Source of the DNA: Roseibium salinum
GTDB taxonomy: Bacteria > Pseudomonadota > Alphaproteobacteria > Rhizobiales > Stappiaceae
Assembly: GCF_026240905.1 (NCBI RefSeq)
Contig: NZ_JAPEVI010000003.1
Span: 3,038,001-3,102,000 of the forward strand
DNA: 64,000 bases
Reading direction: 5' to 3'
Within the stretch, counting starts at the first letter, position 1. The number at the start of each line of letters is the position of its first letter. Both the position numbers and the translations under genes were made by a program. Below are positions 50,092 through 60,695 of the stretch, in pieces. Under the pieces are notes generated by a model. It made no database searches and was not told where the DNA came from. It saw only the letters and a list, made by a program, of their open reading frames with translations.

Positions 50092-53079
50092 CTAGTTTCC
50101 CAGAGCCTCTTCGAGAAAGGCCTGCATCTGCGCCAGATGCGCGGACATCAGGCCCGTCGCGGTCGAAGCGGTGGCGACACGCCCGGCGTAGCGCGGGCGG
50201 CGGCACTTGGCATCGATCTGCTCCAGTACCCACTCGATATAGGACTCGACGAAGAACCAGCTGCCCATGTTTTTCGGCTCTTCCTGGCACCAGACCATTT
50301 CGGCCTGCGGGAAGCGGGCGAGCTCCATCATCAGCGCCTTTTTCGGGAACGGATAGAGCTGTTCGACGCGCAGGATGTAGACGTCGTCGATGCCGCGCTT
50401 CTCGCGCTCCTCGAAGAGATCGTAATAGACCTTGCCCGAACACATGACGACCCGGCGGATCTTGTCGTCGGCAACCAGTTTGCCGTCCGAGCTCAGGTTC
50501 GGTCCCCAGTCGTCCCACAACAGGCGGTGGAAGCTGGACTCCGGGCCGAGCTCGCTGAGGGTCGAAATCGCCCTCTTGTGGCGCAGGAGAGACTTCGGCG
50601 TCATCAGGATCAGCGGCTTGCGGATGTCGCGGCGCAGCTGACGGCGCAGAATGTGGAAGTAGTTGGCCGGCGTGGAGCAGTTCGCCACCTGCATGTTGTC
50701 TTCCGCGCACAGCTGCAGGAAGCGCTCCAGACGCGCGGAGGAGTGTTCCGGCCCCTGTCCTTCATAGCCGTGCGGCAGAAGGCAGACGAGACCCGACATG
50801 CGCAGCCACTTGCGCTCTCCGGAGGAGATGAACTGGTCGAAGATCACCTGCGCGCCGTTGGCGAAGTCGCCGAACTGGGCCTCCCACAGGGTCAGCGCCC
50901 GAGGCTCGGCAAGCGAATAGCCGTATTCGAAACCAAGGACCGCTTCCTCCGACAGCATAGAGTTGATGACCTCGAAGCGTTGCTGATCCGGATCGACGTT
51001 GTTCAGCGGGATGTAGCGGCTCTCATCCTCCTGATCGTAAAGCACCGAATGGCGCTGGGAGAACGTGCCGCGCTCGCAGTCCTGACCGGACAGGCGGACG
51101 GGATGCCCCTCTTTAAGCAGGGAGCCGAAGGCGAGGGCTTCCGCCGTCGCCCAGTCGACGCCCTCGCCGGTTTCAATCATCCGCTCGCGCTGGTTCATGA
51201 AACGCGCGACGGTGCGGTGAATGTTGAAGCCGTCCGGCACATGGGTCAGCGCGCGGCCGAGCTGTTTGAGTTCATCCATCGGAAGACCGGTCTGGCCGCG
51301 GCGCGGATCGTCTTCGTCGGCAGCCCGTTTCATGCCGGCCCATTTGCCGTCGAGCCAGTCCGCCTTGTTCGGCTTGAAGGCCTGGCCCGTGTCGAACTCT
51401 CCGTCCAGATGCTTGCGCCAGTCGGCCTTCATCTGGTCGACTTCCTCCTGGCTCACCACGCCTTCGTTGACCAGCCGCTCGGAGTAGAGCTGCAGGGTCG
51501 TCGCATGCTTGCGGATCTTGCGGTACATGATCGGCTGGGTGAACGCCGGTTCGTCACCTTCGTTATGGCCGAAGCGGCGGTAGCAGATAATGTCGATGAC
51601 CACCGGGCGGTGGAATGTCTGACGGTATTCGATCGCGATCTTGGCGGCGAAGACCACGGCTTCCGGATCGTCCGCGTTGACGTGGAAGATCGGCGCTTCG
51701 ATCACCTTGGCCATGTCGGACGGATAGGGGGAAGAGCGCGAGAAGCGCGGGTTCGTCGTGAAGCCGATCTGGTTGTTGATGATGACATGAACCGAACCGC
51801 CGGTGCGGTGGCCGCGCAGCGCCGAAAGACCGAAACACTCGGCAACGACGCCCTGGCCGGCAAAGGCCGCATCGCCGTGCAGCAGGAGCGGCAGAACGGT
51901 GCCGCGGTCGATTTCGGTGGTTTCGACAAAGCGGCCATTCTCGTCGGACGCGAGCTGATCCTGTTTCGCGCGAGCCTTGCCGAGCACCACCGGATTGACG
52001 ATTTCCAGGTGCGACGGGTTTGCGGTCAGCGACAGGTGCACGTTGTTGCCGTCGAACACGCGGTCGGAAGAGGCGCCCAGGTGATATTTCACGTCGCCGG
52101 AGCCTTCCACGTCGTCCGGCGCGTAGGACCCGCCCTTGAACTCGTGGAATATCGCGCGGTGCGGCTTGCCCATGACCTGGGACAGGACGTTCAGGCGGCC
52201 ACGGTGGGCCATGCCGAGAACGATTTCCTTGAGGCCCATCTGGCCGCCGCGCTTGATGATCTGTTCCAGCGCCGGGATCAGCGCCTCGCCGCCATCCAGG
52301 CCGAAGCGCTTGGTGCCGGTGTATTTGACGTCCAGGAACTTCTCAAAGCCTTCGGCCTCGATGAGCTTGTTCAGGATCGCCTTCTTGCCCTGGGAGGTGA
52401 AGGCCACCTGCTTGTCCGGACCCTCGATGCGTTCCTGGATCCAGGACTTGGCGGCGGGATCGGAAATATGCATGAACTCGACACCGAGCGTCGAGCAATA
52501 GGTCCTCTTCAGAATTTCCAGCATCTCGCGGATGGTGGCGTATTCCAGACCCAGAACATGATCGATGAAGATCTTGTGGTCCCAGTCGGCTTCCGTGAAG
52601 CCGTAGGAAGAAGGATGCAATTCCTCGTGATCGCCCTTGCCGGCAAGACCCAGCGGGTCGAGATCCGCGTGCAGATGGCCGCGCATGCGGTAGGCGCGGA
52701 TCATCATCAGGGCACGAACGGAATCGCGCGTTGCCTGATGGACCTGCGCATCCGAAAGCGCTTCACCGCCGGTCTCGGCCTTCTTCTTCAGCTTGTCGCC
52801 GATTTTCTGCTCGATCGGCGCCCAGTTGCCGTCAAAGGCATTGACAAGGTCGCCATCGGCCTCGATCGGCCAGTCTTTGCGCTTCCAGGTCGCCCCGCGC
52901 GCTTCCTTCAGGACGGCTTCCTTCTCGTCCTGGAAGGCAGCAAAGAAATCCCGCCACTCGGCCTCGACCGAATTCGGATCCGTCTTGTACTGCGCGTAGA
53001 GGTCTTCGATATAGGCTGCGTTGGCGCCGTAAAGCAACGACGTCAGTGCGAATACGTTGTTCGCTTCCTGCCGTGCCAT
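50092..53079 (-). CDS. odhA: 2-Oxoglutarate dehydrogenase E1
   Basis: The 995-residue thiamine-diphosphate enzyme begins MARQEANNVFALTSLLYGAN. Internal landmarks include LGMAHRGRLNVLSQVMGKPH, the thiamine-diphosphate GDAAFAGQGVVAECFGLS, IIGYRRFGHNEGDEP-like ICYRRFGHNEGDEPAFTQP, and LPHGYEGQGPEHSSARLERF. It decarboxylates 2-oxoglutarate and passes succinyl to OdhB. The gene order mdh-sucC-sucD-odhA-odhB is the usual rhizobial TCA operon. A 204-bp gap separates it from sucD, so an internal promoter is possible. Confidence 0.97.
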   Translation of the reverse strand: MARQEANNVFALTSLLYGANAAYIEDLYAQYKTDPNSVEAEWRDFFAAFQDEKEAVLKEARGATWKRKDWPIEADGDLVNAFDGNWAPIEQKIGDKLKKKAETGGEALSDAQVHQATRDSVRALMMIRAYRMRGHLHADLDPLGLAGKGDHEELHPSSYGFTEADWDHKIFIDHVLGLEYATIREMLEILKRTYCSTLGVEFMHISDPAAKSWIQERIEGPDKQVAFTSQGKKAILNKLIEAEGFEKFLDVKYTGTKRFGLDGGEALIPALEQIIKRGGQMGLKEIVLGMAHRGRLNVLSQVMGKPHRAIFHEFKGGSYAPDDVEGSGDVKYHLGASSDRVFDGNNVHLSLTANPSHLEIVNPVVLGKARAKQDQLASDENGRFVETTEIDRGTVLPLLLHGDAAFAGQGVVAECFGLSALRGHRTGGSVHVIINNQIGFTTNPRFSRSSPYPSDMAKVIEAPIFHVNADDPEAVVFAAKIAIEYRQTFHRPVVIDIICYRRFGHNEGDEPAFTQPIMYRKIRKHATTLQLYSERLVNEGVVSQEEVDQMKADWRKHLDGEFDTGQAFKPNKADWLDGKWAGMKRAADEDDPRRGQTGLPMDELKQLGRALTHVPDGFNIHRTVARFMNQRERMIETGEGVDWATAEALAFGSLLKEGHPVRLSGQDCERGTFSQRHSVLYDQEDESRYIPLNNVDPDQQRFEVINSMLSEEAVLGFEYGYSLAEPRALTLWEAQFGDFANGAQVIFDQFISSGERKWLRMSGLVCLLPHGYEGQGPEHSSARLERFLQLCAEDNMQVANCSTPANYFHILRRQLRRDIRKPLILMTPKSLLRHKRAISTLSELGPESSFHRLLWDDWGPNLSSDGKLVADDKIRRVVMCSGKVYYDLFEEREKRGIDDVYILRVEQLYPFPKKALMMELARFPQAEMVWCQEEPKNMGSWFFVESYIEWVLEQIDAKCRRPRYAGRVATASTATGLMSAHLAQMQAFLEEALGN

Positions 53080-53283
53080 GTCCTTCAGCGGAGAGTGCTC
53101 CGCCCTTTTGTTTAGGCGGGCCTGAAATATGACCCGCGGCCGGTTTCCCTACAATGGCCGATGCAAGGCACCGGCCCCTCGAAAATTGGTTACGGCACAT
53201 GCGGCGCCGCAACCCATCCTTTCACCATGCAACAGGAAACGTAAACAGTTTCCGTCCCCTGCGGCAAAGTTTTCCTGGCGATT

Positions 53284-54192
53284 TCAGCCCTTCAGAACCT
53301 GAAGCAGCGTCTCGCCGAGCTTCGCCGGAGACGGTGACACCTTGATGCCCGCCTCTTCCATCGCCGCGATCTTGTCTTCCGCGCCGCCCTTGCCGCCGGA
53401 GATCACCGCGCCTGCGTGGCCCATGGTGCGGCCCGGAGGTGCCGTGCGGCCGGCAATGAATCCGGCCGTCGGCTTGCTGCGGCCCTTCTTGGCCTCGTCC
53501 TTCAGGAACTGGGCGGCTTCCTCTTCGGCCGAACCGCCGATCTCGCCGATCATGATGATCGACTGGGTCTCGTCATCGGCCAGGAACATTTCCAGGATGT
53601 CGATGAATTCGGTGCCCTTGACCGGGTCGCCGCCGATGCCGACCGCGGTGGTCTGGCCGAGGCCCGCATTGGTGGTCTGGAATACCGCCTCGTAGGTCAG
53701 CGTGCCGGAGCGCGAGACGACGCCGACGGATCCCTTCTTGAAGATGGAGCCGGGCATGATGCCGATCTTGCATTCTTCAGGGGTCAGGATGCCGGGGCAG
53801 TTCGGGCCGAGCAGGCGGGACTTGGACTTGTCCAGCTTCGCCTTGACCCTGACCATGTCGGCAACCGGAATGCCTTCGGTGATGCAGACGATGAACGGGA
53901 TTTCCGCATCGATCGCCTCGATGATCGCGGCGCCCGCGCCTGCCGGCGGAACGTAGATCACGGACGCATCCGCGCCGGTCGCTTCCTTGGCTTCGCCGAC
54001 GGTGGCGAAGATCGGCAGCTCGGCAGCGCCTTCGACGCCGCGTCCCCAGGTCTCGCCACCCTTCTTCGGGTGAACGCCGGCGACCATCTTGGTGCCGTAG
54101 TATTCAAGGGCCTGTTCGGTATGGAACGTGCCGGTCTTGCCGGTCAGGCCCTGGACGATAACTTTGGTGTCTTTATTGACGAGGATGGACAT
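53284..54192 (-). CDS. sucD: Succinyl-CoA synthetase alpha subunit
   Basis: The 302-residue subunit has [20 protein letters not shown] at the CoA-binding end, [20 protein letters not shown] and the phosphohistidine site in [20 protein letters not shown]. With SucC it converts succinyl-CoA to succinate with nucleotide phosphorylation. It follows sucC immediately, with no spacer. Confidence 0.98.
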   Translation of the reverse strand: MSILVNKDTKVIVQGLTGKTGTFHTEQALEYYGTKMVAGVHPKKGGETWGRGVEGAAELPIFATVGEAKEATGADASVIYVPPAGAGAAIIEAIDAEIPFIVCITEGIPVADMVRVKAKLDKSKSRLLGPNCPGILTPEECKIGIMPGSIFKKGSVGVVSRSGTLTYEAVFQTTNAGLGQTTAVGIGGDPVKGTEFIDILEMFLADDETQSIIMIGEIGGSAEEEAAQFLKDEAKKGRSKPTAGFIAGRTAPPGRTMGHAGAVISGGKGGAEDKIAAMEEAGIKVSPSPAKLGETLLQVLKG

Positions 54193-55392
54193 TCACGCGC
54201 CCCCCTTAACGGCTTTCACGATTTTCTGGGCGGCGTCGTCGAGATCGTCGGCGGCGATCACGTTGAGACCGCTTTCGTTGATGATCTTCTTGCCGAGTTC
54301 GACATTGGTGCCTTCCAGGCGCACGACGAGCGGAACCTGAAGACCGACCTCCTGAACGGCCGCGATCACGCCTTCCGCGATCACGTCGCAGCGCATGATG
54401 CCGCCGAAGATGTTGACCAGGATGCCCTTCACGTTCGGATCGGACGTGATGATCTTGAACGCGGCCGTCACCTTCTCCTTGGAAGCGCCGCCGCCGACAT
54501 CGAGGAAGTTGGCCGGCTCGGCACCGTAGAGCTTGATGATGTCCATGGTCGCCATGGCAAGACCGGCGCCGTTGACCATGCAGCCGATGTCGCCATCGAG
54601 AGCAACGTAGGCGAGGTCGTGCTTGGACGCCTCGATTTCCTTCGCGTCTTCCTCGGTGACGTCGCGCAGGGTGACGATCTCGGGGTGACGGAAGAGGGCG
54701 TTGCCGTCGAAGGAGACCTTGGCGTCGAGAACGCGCAGGTGACCGTCCTTCATGACGATCAGCGGGTTCACTTCCAGAAGGCTCATGTCCTTTTCGACGA
54801 AGGCCTTGTGCAGCATCGGGAACAGCTCCATGCCGTCCTGGCGGGCCGCGCCGGTCAGTTCCAGCGCGTCGCAGAGCTTGCCGGCATCGGTTTGCGTGAC
54901 GCCGGTCTCCGGATCGATCGGCAGGGTGATGATCTTTTCCGGTGTCTCTTCGGCGACGGCTTCGATGTCCATGCCGCCTTCGGTGGAGACCACGAAGGCC
55001 GGACGGCCGACGGACCGGTCGACGAGAATGGAAAGGTAGAGCTCACGCTCGATGTCGGCGCCGTCTTCGATATAGAGGCGGTTTACGACCTTGCCGGCCT
55101 CGCCGGTCTGCTTGGTGACCAGCGTGTTGCCGAGCATTTCCCTGGTGTGCGCCTTGACCTCGTCCAGCGAAAACGCAAGGCGTACACCGCCTTTTGCGTC
55201 CGCGGGAAGTTCCTTGAACTTGCCCTTGCCGCGGCCGCCGGCATGGATCTGGGACTTCACGACCCAGAGCGGGCCCGGAAGGCTCTTGGCGGCGTCTTCC
55301 GCTTCGCCGGCGGAGAAGATTGCAACGCCGTCGGCCACGGGAACGCCGTATTCCTTCAGCACTGCCTTGGCCTGGTATTCATGAATGTTCAT
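54193..55392 (-). CDS. sucC: Succinyl-CoA synthetase beta subunit
   Basis: The 399-residue protein begins [20 protein letters not shown], contains [20 protein letters not shown] of the ATP-grasp fold, and later [20 protein letters not shown]. It binds the nucleotide and the hydrophobic succinyl pocket with SucD. It lies 75 bp after mdh; its stop codon abuts the sucD start. Confidence 0.98.
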   Translation of the reverse strand: MNIHEYQAKAVLKEYGVPVADGVAIFSAGEAEDAAKSLPGPLWVVKSQIHAGGRGKGKFKELPADAKGGVRLAFSLDEVKAHTREMLGNTLVTKQTGEAGKVVNRLYIEDGADIERELYLSILVDRSVGRPAFVVSTEGGMDIEAVAEETPEKIITLPIDPETGVTQTDAGKLCDALELTGAARQDGMELFPMLHKAFVEKDMSLLEVNPLIVMKDGHLRVLDAKVSFDGNALFRHPEIVTLRDVTEEDAKEIEASKHDLAYVALDGDIGCMVNGAGLAMATMDIIKLYGAEPANFLDVGGGASKEKVTAAFKIITSDPNVKGILVNIFGGIMRCDVIAEGVIAAVQEVGLQVPLVVRLEGTNVELGKKIINESGLNVIAADDLDDAAQKIVKAVKGGA

Positions 55393-55467
55393 TTCAATCC
55401 CCCGTTGTCGGAGGACCGTTCTTCCGGAGCGAAAGAACGGCCGGTTGTTCTTCGGGACAGACGCGGA

Positions 55468-56445
<978 letters not shown>

Positions 56446-56604
56446 TTACGTAAGATGGAACTCTATGCCATCCGCCGATGACCGACGATGGCACTACTCC
56501 CTTTGCCGCCCCTGTGCAACCTCGCCAAAAGAATATTGCGCAGTGCCCGGGCAAATTTTCTCGAATGTTCTCGTCCGCATACCTCTCCTATAGGGAATGC
56601 GGAC

Positions 56605-57762
56605 CTATGCGTGTGCTTCGTGCTTTTCTCCCGCAAGGTACGCCTCAGACCGCATCTCGATCAACCGGGAGGCCGTCCGGTCGAATTCGAAGGCTTCCGT
56701 GCCACCGTCGGCGACATAAAGATCCTGGGGTTCCGCTTCCGCGGATAGGACCAGCTTGATGCCGCAATCGTAGAGCGTGTCGATCAGCGTGATGAACCGT
56801 TTGGCTTCGTTGCGCCGGGCCTTCGACATGACGGGCACGTGATCCACGAACACGGTGCCGTAGGCATGGGCGATCCGCAGGTAGTCGCTGGCCCCCAGCG
56901 GCTGCGAGCACAGCTCGCCGAACGTGAACCGGGCCGCCCCGGCCGCCGTGACCGGTACCGGGATCCGCCGTCCCTTGTTCTCCAGCTCCTCGCTGTGCGG
57001 CGTCATGCCGTGGGTGAGTTTCGCCCAGAGCGCATCCATCTGCGCATCCGCCGCCTCACCGAGCGGGGTCACATAGATCGGGGCGCCTGCGAGCTTCTCC
57101 AGCCGGTAGTCGGTGGGGGAATCGAGATGCAGGACTTCGACCTTCGAGGTCAGCAACCGGATGAAGGGGAGAAACAGCTGACGGTTGAGACCGTCCTTGT
57201 AAAGCTGCGAGGGCTCGACATTGGAGGTTGCCACCACGATCACCCCGTGCTCGAACAGCTGAGTGAAGAGACGGCCGAGGATCATTGCATCGGCAATGTC
57301 GGTGACGGAAAACTCGTCGAAAAGCAGGAGGCGGGTTTCGTCGGCGATCTGGGCCGCGACCGGCGGGATCGGATCGTCGCCCTTCACCTCGCCGCGCTTG
57401 TGCGCCTGGCGGTGGGTATGGATGCGCTCATGCACGTCGTTCATGAATTCGTGAAAGTGAACCCGGCGCTTGCGGCGGATCACCGTGACCTCGTGGAACA
57501 GGTCCATCAGCATGGTCTTGCCGCGCCCGACGCCACCCCACATGTAGAGGCCCTGAACGGAGGCCCACAGCTGGTTCTTCTTCTTGGCGAACAGCCAGCC
57601 GAGCGAACTCTTCTTCGAAGCCAGCCGGGTTTCGGCAAGCCGGGCGTTGAGCAGATCCAGCTGCCGAACCGCCTCCCGTTGAACAGGGTCTTCCCTGATC
57701 TCGCCGGATGCGATCAGCGCATCGTAGCGGGCATTCAGCGCGCGATTGACCGGCAGTTCCAT
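56605..57762 (-). CDS. zapE: ZapE (AFG1-like) ATPase
   Basis: The ~385-residue AAA-type ATPase has Walker A LYMWGGVGRGKTMLMDLFHE, RRVHFHEFMNDVHERIHTHR, Walker B LLLFDEFSVTDIADAMILGR, VVVATSNVEPSQLYKDGLNR and RRNEAKRFITLIDTLYDCGI. Bacterial ZapE is a cell-division-associated ATPase homologous to mitochondrial Lace1/AFG1. The ATG at 57762 (MELPVNRALN) is nearest to the conserved start, but its ribosome site (GGAGGG) is 14 bases away and the start is uncertain. It lies upstream of mdh, as is common in rhizobia. Confidence 0.92.
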   Translation of the reverse strand: MELPVNRALNARYDALIASGEIREDPVQREAVRQLDLLNARLAETRLASKKSSLGWLFAKKKNQLWASVQGLYMWGGVGRGKTMLMDLFHEVTVIRRKRRVHFHEFMNDVHERIHTHRQAHKRGEVKGDDPIPPVAAQIADETRLLLFDEFSVTDIADAMILGRLFTQLFEHGVIVVATSNVEPSQLYKDGLNRQLFLPFIRLLTSKVEVLHLDSPTDYRLEKLAGAPIYVTPLGEAADAQMDALWAKLTHGMTPHSEELENKGRRIPVPVTAAGAARFTFGELCSQPLGASDYLRIAHAYGTVFVDHVPVMSKARRNEAKRFITLIDTLYDCGIKLVLSAEAEPQDLYVADGGTEAFEFDRTASRLIEMRSEAYLAGEKHEAHA

Positions 57763-57913
57763 CTTCAAGCGGCTACTCCCTCCATGAGACCTCATGGAGT
57801 CGTGAAGGTGACCAGGTGCGGGTCATCAAAACCCTGGGGCGGAATAAGGTCAAAACGTCGCAGATGCAAGTCATGATATGGTCGAACCCGGTCCCCCGGT
57901 TTCAAAGATTCGT

Positions 57914-57931
57914 TTTTCAACCGGTTGAAAA
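57914..57931. promoter_or_regulatory. 18-bp perfect palindrome upstream of zapE
   Basis: TTTTCAACC/GGTTGAAAA, 152 bp before the zapE start in otherwise non-coding DNA. It could be an operator or a hairpin in the leader. No regulator is assigned. The wider gap 57763-58462 (700 bp) contains this site, the repeat element at 58109-58258 and no gene that I can support. Confidence 0.45.
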
Positions 57932-58108
57932 CTAAAGAGTTCCTGATTCATGCCGATCGAACTTTTTCCCACGACCCGGATTGGAGCGGTCAGGCGGCAC
58001 GGCTGATTGATACGAGTGGCGTCCAAATCCGGGTGGCGGCGTGCGTTGCCCCCCTCAGCCTTTCCCCTTCTCAGCACCATCAAATCTCGACTTGAATCGC
58101 GGCAGGCT

Positions 58109-58258
58109 CCCCCTCTCTCCCCTCGCGGGGGAGATGTCGGCGCGAGCCGACAGAGGGGGGTGAAGCGGTGCCGCAAACTCGCAGGTGCCTTTCTGCCGCA
58201 AGGCTGTCACCCCCCTCTGTCTCCTCTCGGAGACATCTCCCCCGCAAGGGGGAGAGGG
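58109..58258. repeat. Pair of inverted palindromic repeats (CCCCCTCTGTC...CATCTCCCCC family)
   Basis: Arms at 58109-58163 and 58206-58258 are inverted copies: each contains CCCCCTCTGTC, a GC-rich hairpin, GACATCTCCCCC and a CGCAAGGGGG/CGCGAGGGG end. Each arm folds into two nested hairpins. About 42 bp separate them. Closely similar sequences are, from memory, abundant between genes in rhizobial genomes. It differs from the 1838-1981 element, so two repeat families are present. Confidence 0.8.
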
Positions 58259-58462
58259 TGCCAGGCTGCAGAGCCGGGCCGCGTGTCCAATCCTGGTGCT
58301 GACCATTTGGGACTTCGGCGGGATGCTGGAGAAGTCCACGTCCGGCCAGACGGCGTTTGATAACCTGCGCGCTCGCCATCTCGCCCGGAGACGGCAAAAA
58401 AACGCCTGCACCGGAAGATCCGGTTGCAGGCGGTGGAGCAAACTGATTGGAAGGAGCAAACT

Positions 58463-59248
58463 CTAGCGCAGAAGTAAGGTCGATTTGCGGCCGTTCTGCA
58501 ATTCCTGAAGATAGAGGAGCTGAGCGACGAGGAAACACTCCGCCTGCTCGCTCAGATCGGCCCTGCGGCCGCGACCGTCCGTCAGCAGCCAGGCGTTGCC
58601 CGGCTTGACGACATCGCATTCGATCGGCGCCTTCGGGTCGAATCCGCCCTTGTCGAGAATGGTTGATCCGAAACGGTCGGTCTGACCGTTTTCCAGTCCC
58701 TTCATGCCCATGCGCAGACTGCGATAGACCTGCTGCACCGACTGGGCCGCGACGATTGCCGTCACGATGTCGTCGCCATCCATGGCGGCAAAGCGCACCA
58801 CCCCGGATTCGGCAGGAATTGCGGCATTGGAGCAGGGCGTATGCTGAACGTCGCCGAGGGGCGTCCATTCGGTGCGCAGCGTGACCGTTGCCGGCTGACG
58901 AAGAGCGGCCATTTCCCTGGCCAGGCGCTTTTCAGCCACACGTTGCGGGTTTCCGGTCGGACGGTCCAGGCCGGAGGATTTCGCGGCGATCGACGTTCCA
59001 CCGATCCTGAGACGGCGGAAGACGATGACGTCGCGCATCAGATCCGTGCGCTCAACCCTCCATCCGGCGTCCAGCCAGGCGTTCTGGTGAACCAGGCTGC
59101 CGCCGGAATTGGCCCACCAAGTCCTGTGTTCGCGTGCGCTTTTGGGAAGTGACGAGCCGATGATTTCTTCGACCTCGTCAAGCTTGGCCGCCCAGACCAC
59201 ATCTTCCAGACGCGCCAAATGTTCACGCAATGGTTCGTACTTCGACAT
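58463..59248 (-). CDS. DUF7662-like protein with an unrecognised C-terminal domain
   Basis: The 261-residue protein starts MSKYEPLREHLARLEDVVWA. Residues 2-72 look like the DUF7662 fold: YEPLREHL, FxxIE-like DEVEEIIGSSLPKSAREH, WWANSGGSLVHQNAWLDAGW. A basic linker at 73-130 contains RPTGNPQRVAEKRLAREM. The last ~120 residues (VVRFAAMDGDDIVTAIVAAQ, DRFGSTILDKGGFDP, SEQAECFLVAQLLYLQEL) match nothing that I know. It is divergent in position from the repeat element and stands alone. No catalytic motif stands out. Confidence 0.75.
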   Translation of the reverse strand: MSKYEPLREHLARLEDVVWAAKLDEVEEIIGSSLPKSAREHRTWWANSGGSLVHQNAWLDAGWRVERTDLMRDVIVFRRLRIGGTSIAAKSSGLDRPTGNPQRVAEKRLAREMAALRQPATVTLRTEWTPLGDVQHTPCSNAAIPAESGVVRFAAMDGDDIVTAIVAAQSVQQVYRSLRMGMKGLENGQTDRFGSTILDKGGFDPKAPIECDVVKPGNAWLLTDGRGRRADLSEQAECFLVAQLLYLQELQNGRKSTLLLR

Positions 59249-59325
59249 GTGCACAGCCTTTCCGGTAGTAGAGGCAATGTACACACCTATAACGCGAACT
59301 GTCCAGTAAAAATTACCGAGGCTTA

Positions 59326-59856
59326 TTAACGGCGCAGGGAGATCGGCGCCCCTGTGGAGGTCTGGCCGCTGAACTGTCCGGGAGCGCTGGAATAAAGCTG
59401 TGCGACGGTGACACCGGACCCGTCCTTCAGGACCACCTGGTTGCCGCTCAGATCCCATGCCGAAATGCCGGCCAGCACCGGAGCGGTACAACCCCTGGTA
59501 TTGGCGCGATACCCGCCCGACCAGGAGGTCAGCGTCATGAAGGCCATGCAATTGTCGCCGGCGGAGGCAACCTTCCAGCCACCGAGAAGATCGGTGCGCC
59601 CGACCTGCTGGGCATTGGCCGGCGCTGAAACCGGGTTGCTGGTAAGATCGGTCGCGCCGGATGCCGGGTCCATGCTGGTCGTGCCCACGGGCGGTGCGTT
59701 GGGATCAAGCGGGGCCAGAGTGCCCGCCCCGACGGGCGTGGTCGGTGTTGCCGGCAGCGGTGCGGGCTGCTGGTTGCCCCCACCTGACAAACGCTGGCAT
59801 CCCGCAGCCAGGATGACCATTCCCAAAACCAGAACAAGTTTTCCCGCGCGCATCAT
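59326..59856 (-). CDS. Omp19-like lipoprotein (AprI/Inh protease-inhibitor domain)
   Basis: The 176-residue protein has a lipoprotein signal (KLVLVLGMVILAAGCQRLSG; cysteine at 20), a Pro/Thr-rich linker and a C-terminal beta-barrel of the AprI/Inh inhibitor type: GGWKVASAGDNCMAFMTLTS and RANTRGCTAPVLAGISAWDL. Brucella Omp19 has this layout and inhibits proteases; similarity to it is by memory of architecture. It would be an outer-membrane lipoprotein. It lies 77 bp before the DUF7662 gene. Confidence 0.85.
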   Translation of the reverse strand: MMRAGKLVLVLGMVILAAGCQRLSGGGNQQPAPLPATPTTPVGAGTLAPLDPNAPPVGTTSMDPASGATDLTSNPVSAPANAQQVGRTDLLGGWKVASAGDNCMAFMTLTSWSGGYRANTRGCTAPVLAGISAWDLSGNQVVLKDGSGVTVAQLYSSAPGQFSGQTSTGAPISLRR

Positions 59857-59967
59857 GACGAATCAGTCCCTCACCTTCGACCCAATATAAGTGCATCTCT
59901 TAGCCCAGAATTTGTCGAAAATGCAAAATCCGGATATTTGCGGCCGCGGAAGGCGCAAAGGCGTGGA

Positions 59968-60423
59968 TCAGGCCACGTTCCACATGAGCGGCTTGCCGGC
60001 GGCCCGGGGCGGCTCCACCAGGCGGTCGATCGCCGTTTTGATCCGCAGGAAACAGTCCGCGCAGGCGCCGAAGGTGTCGGCAAGCTGCGGGTTGCGGGCA
60101 ATGCTCCACCAGTGGCTGGAGGTCGTGGCCTTCCAGAAATGCGGCGGTTCGATCGGGTCCATGTCCGCAAGGTAGATCACCCTGTCGGGAATGACCGCAT
60201 GCGGCATCAGGAAGATGCCGACCGGTTTCGGCGCAAGCCCCACCGTGTCGACACCTTCCGCGGACAGAAGCCGGTGGACATTCCGGTTCAGACCGGCCGC
60301 CGGCTCGATGCCCGCGGAAAATGCCCGCAACAGCCCCCCGGCCTTGAAATTCAGATAGGCTTCGGCCAATGGTCCCAGCAGGCTGTTGTCCGGGCAAAGG
60401 AACAGGACGGAGGTCTTTGTCAC
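59968..60423 (-). CDS. Low-molecular-weight phosphatase/arsenate-reductase fold, degenerate active site
   Basis: The 151-residue protein has the LMW-PTP fold: it starts TKTSVLFLCPDNSLLGPLAE, where the active-site loop would be C-x5-R-S. Cys10 is present, but the arginine position (16) is Leu and the following Ser is Gly. Later landmarks FSAGIEPAAGLNRN and LADMDPIEPPHFWK are family-like. Without the arginine, normal phosphatase or arsenate-reductase chemistry is unlikely; a regulatory or binding role is inferred. It stands alone on the minus strand, 111 bp before the Omp19-like gene. Confidence 0.8.
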   Translation of the reverse strand: MTKTSVLFLCPDNSLLGPLAEAYLNFKAGGLLRAFSAGIEPAAGLNRNVHRLLSAEGVDTVGLAPKPVGIFLMPHAVIPDRVIYLADMDPIEPPHFWKATTSSHWWSIARNPQLADTFGACADCFLRIKTAIDRLVEPPRAAGKPLMWNVA

Positions 60424-60560
60424 AAGAGCACCTTATCAAGAGATCACGTCGGGCGGATTGCGCCGCCTGGAGCATCCTGTCTGCGCGCATCCGGTCGCAG
60501 GCTGCCCCCTCCTACACTCTTGGCGGGAAATCTTTATGACAATAACCCGGCAAGTCTGAA

Positions 60561-60638
60561 TTACATGAGGATATCCTCCACATCCTTGAAGCGAGTGCGG
60601 CTCTCCACCGCATGACCCGTGGCCGTTTTCTCTGCCAT
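60561..60638 (-). CDS. Possible 25-residue peptide
   Basis: ATG 60638 to TAA 60561 reads MAEKTATGHAVESRTRFKDV ending EDILM, with GC-biased third codon positions and a GGAG 14 bases upstream. It lies in the 272-bp gap between the degenerate phosphatase and the MAPEG gene, divergent from the latter. It is too short to judge by sequence alone; a shadow frame is plausible. Confidence 0.25.
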   Translation of the reverse strand: MAEKTATGHAVESRTRFKDVEDILM

Positions 60639-60695
60639 TTGACTGAATCCGCTCCGGCCTTCTCCCCTCCCGGGCTTTTTGAAAAGGAATGATCC

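Noticed and set aside
50137..53115. 992-codon plus-strand open frame opposite odhA
   Set aside because: Antisense shadow of a highly expressed GC-rich gene; composition is Arg/Gly/Val-rich and matches no protein, while odhA is a clear full-length match.
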